Part shown: one piece after another, positions 7,054 through 8,112 of the stretch
Layout: each line of letters begins with the position of its first letter
Numbering within the stretch: position 1 is the stretch's first letter
Source: Thermoplasmata archaeon
Lineage (GTDB): Bacteria; Actinomycetota; Acidimicrobiia; Acidimicrobiales; Acidimicrobiaceae
Assembly (NCBI GenBank): GCA_021836665.1
Contig: JAKBHQ010000011.1
Span: 1-8,112 of the forward strand
Direction of reading: 5' to 3'
DNA length: 8,112 bases
The notes under the pieces: model-generated
What the model was told of the DNA's origin: nothing
The model's database searches: none
Seen by the model: the letters and a program-made list of their open reading frames with translations, nothing else
Program-made: the position numbers and the translations under genes

Positions 7054-7070
7054 GATCAATTGAATTGATC
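7054..7070. repeat. Perfect 17-bp palindrome over the gntR stop
   Basis: GATCAATTGAATTGATC is a perfect palindrome with 8-bp arms and a single central base. It spans the last codons and the stop of the regulator gene. In the transcript it could fold as a 6-bp stem with a 5-base loop, followed by GATGCATGC and a short CTTTTC, which is a weak terminator at best. An operator-like role is also possible. Function is unknown. Confidence 0.45.
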
Positions 7071-7724
7071 AAATACCTTGCTGAGCGCTTCACAGGCACC
7101 AGTCAGATGCTCACTCAGCAATGCCTTCGCAGCCTCTCCATCCCCCTTTTCAAGAGCATTGAGTACTGCCCCATGTTCACCAACTATACGCTCTTGACCA
7201 AGTGCGTATCGTGCTTGGACCATTGATAGATGAATCTCTCCTAGGAGTTGCCCATAGAGGGTTGAAAGTCTTGGACTCTCGGCCGCATCCACCAGGCTTC
7301 GGTGAAACGCCAGATCTGCAGCAACAAAAGTCGAAGGAGGAGCGTCATGATCTATTTCAGCCAACTGAGTGACTGCCTTTGAGGCTCCCTGGGGAATAAT
7401 CCCCATCTCGGCGAGGTAACCAACTACCGACGCTTCGATGTTGATTCTGACGAAGTAAAGATCTTCTACGTCTCCTCGGGTCAATCGCGGAACGAATGCC
7501 GGCTTGTTCGCTTCTCGCCTAAGAAGTCCACTGTGTACAAGCGAAACAATTGCTGCCTTTGCTGTGGGCCTTGATACGCCGTAATTTGCGGCCACATCGG
7601 TTTCAGTGATCGTCGATCCTGGCGGAAAGGCGCCATCGAGAACCTTTGAACGCAGGTCATCAGTTAATGCATCCGCTATAGACACTGTCCTTAGGACACC
7701 ACCGAAATTTGAACCGATCTCCAA
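7056..7724 (-). CDS. GntR-family transcriptional regulator, FCD subfamily
   Basis: 222 aa DNA-binding regulator. The N-terminal winged helix-turn-helix spans about 15-80: LRSKVLDGAFPPGSTITETD (24-43) and VAANYGVSRPTAKAAIVSLV (44-63), then HSGLL and a wing ending FVPRL. The C-terminal all-helical FCD ligand domain (about 85-220) keeps the expected metal-site residues Asp137, His141 (DLAFH), His184 (GEHG) and His206 (SEHL). FCD proteins usually bind small carboxylic acids, and LutR, LldR and many aromatic-pathway regulators belong here, so lactate or an aromatic intermediate is a plausible effector (inference). The start is TTG 7724 with GAGGG (7730-7734) five bases upstream; no other start lies before the HTH. 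An inverted repeat at 7768-7786 suggests autoregulation. It is transcribed in the same direction as pcaL but separated by 750 bases. Confidence 0.92.
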   Translation of the reverse strand: MEIGSNFGGVLRTVSIADALTDDLRSKVLDGAFPPGSTITETDVAANYGVSRPTAKAAIVSLVHSGLLRREANKPAFVPRLTRGDVEDLYFVRINIEASVVGYLAEMGIIPQGASKAVTQLAEIDHDAPPSTFVAADLAFHRSLVDAAESPRLSTLYGQLLGEIHLSMVQARYALGQERIVGEHGAVLNALEKGDGEAAKALLSEHLTGACEALSKVFDQFN

Positions 7725-7767
7725 CTTAACCCTCTTTAGACACAGCTAAAAGCTACATGCTACAGGC

Positions 7768-7786
7768 TGGTATTCACTCGATACCA
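7768..7786. promoter_or_regulatory. Candidate GntR operator before gntR
   Basis: TGGTAT (7768-7773) and ATACCA (7781-7786) form a perfect 6-bp inverted repeat with a 7-base spacer, 44-62 bases upstream of the gntR start. TGGTAT/ATACCA half-sites occur in known FCD-type operators (for example UxuR/ExuR sites), although there the halves are usually adjacent. The wider spacing is unusual. Its place before a repressor-type gene suggests autoregulation (inference). Confidence 0.45.
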
Positions 7787-8000
7787 AAGTTCCGACCGCC
7801 AAGAAATGTAAAATTGTCTAAGCCTTTAGTCGCCAATAAGTGGAAAATTCAAAAAAGCAGCGGGTAGTCACCCCATTTGAGACACACCTTCTTCGCACTC
7901 TCCCCAGGACCAAAGGTACAGAAGTACACCATAAATAATGCTCGAAAAGCGCAGATGTAAGCATGTCTAAATTGTAATTGTTTGACTCCACGCCCCTTCG

Positions 8001-8043
8001 ACCTGGAATTACGCGACAAGGTCTCTCAATTCGAAATCCAGGT
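8001..8043. repeat. Inverted repeat ACCTGGA/TCCAGGT
   Basis: Seven-base arms at 8001-8007 and 8037-8043 with a 29-base spacer. The arms resemble an acceptor stem at first sight, but the spacer is far too short for a tRNA. No T-tract follows. Function unknown, and it may be chance. Confidence 0.3.
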
Positions 8044-8112
8044 AACGATCCGTCTCTTCTGTTCCGACGTCACTGGGAGACCCCGGATGATCTGGCGCCA
8101 AGAATTACATAA

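Larger units (their letters stand above)
6306..7055. other. Long gap between gntR and pcaL, no intact gene
   Basis: 750 bases without an intact gene. The part next to pcaL should contain its promoter, but no box matches convincingly; TTGTTC and GATAGC on the minus strand, 20 bases apart, are a poor pair. A plus-strand frame is open from 6328 to 6477 without recognisable content. An imperfect direct repeat (6414-6433 and 6445-6466, sharing TTTGGG, GAA and GCTCAG) lies here. The segment 6579-6943 reads like a broken coding sequence (separate entry). The 111-codon plus-strand ORF at 6608-6943 as a whole does not look like an intact protein. Confidence 0.6.
7725..8112. other. Right-edge region upstream of gntR
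   Basis: 388 bases with no recognisable gene. They should hold the gntR promoter and the 7768-7786 operator candidate. Near the edge one plus-strand frame is open from a possible TTG at 7982 to the window end (about 43 codons, reading DLELRDKVSQFEIQVTIRLF near its start), with no ribosome site. On the minus strand one frame is open over about 80 codons (roughly 7820-8070), but its only possible start, a GTG, gives about 57 codons and a chance-like composition. Inverted repeat ACCTGGA/TCCAGGT lies at 8001-8007 and 8037-8043. Confidence 0.55.

Noticed and set aside
8001..8043. tRNA-like 7-bp stem with a TTCGAAATCC segment
   Set aside because: Only 29 bases lie between the arms, too short for a tRNA, and no anticodon arm can be drawn.
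1..8112. CRISPR array, insertion sequence, phage or defence system
   Set aside because: No regularly spaced repeats, transposase, integrase, nuclease or toxin motifs were seen in the main reading frames; the recognised genes are transport, lactate oxidation, aromatic catabolism and regulation.

Overview
The window looks like chromosomal DNA of a mid-GC (by eye, near 50% G+C) bacterium, most likely an actinobacterium. The reasons are a fused enol-lactonase/decarboxylase of the PcaL type (family knowledge: common in Rhodococcus and Streptomyces), an actinobacterial-looking lutABC set, and GTG and TTG starts. The assignment is inference; no rRNA, tRNA or other taxonomic marker is present. The recognisable genes are metabolic. 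I found no CRISPR array, prophage, toxin-antitoxin pair, complete insertion sequence or convincing unknown multi-gene system.

Layout, left to right. Bases 1-536 hold no recognisable gene, only short doubtful ORFs and inverted repeats. An MFS exporter-like membrane protein follows on the plus strand (to 1823). A promoter with a perfect TTGACA box and a near-perfect 15-bp palindrome at the expected transcription start precedes lutA-lutB-lutC (1924-4863, plus strand). These three genes are translationally coupled by overlaps of 4 and 20 bases and encode the iron-sulfur/LUD complex that oxidises L-lactate to pyruvate. A convergent pcaL gene (5181-6305, minus strand) is followed by a clear stem-loop terminator (5117-5150). 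Upstream of pcaL lie 750 bases without an intact gene, including a stretch that reads like a decayed coding sequence. A GntR/FCD-family regulator (7056-7724, minus strand) has a TGGTAT-N7-ATACCA inverted repeat before it. The last 388 bases hold no recognisable gene, though one frame stays open to the right edge.

How the genes may work together: lutABC feeds lactate carbon into pyruvate. PcaL performs two consecutive late steps of the protocatechuate branch of the beta-ketoadipate pathway, but no other pca gene is present, so it must work with enzymes encoded elsewhere. FCD regulators commonly sense small carboxylic acids, and Bacillus LutR belongs to this class, so the GntR protein is a reasonable but unproven candidate for controlling lutABC, pcaL, itself, or a mixture. 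The MFS protein is not a recognised lactate permease, and its link to the lut operon is by position only. About a quarter of the window is apparently non-coding.
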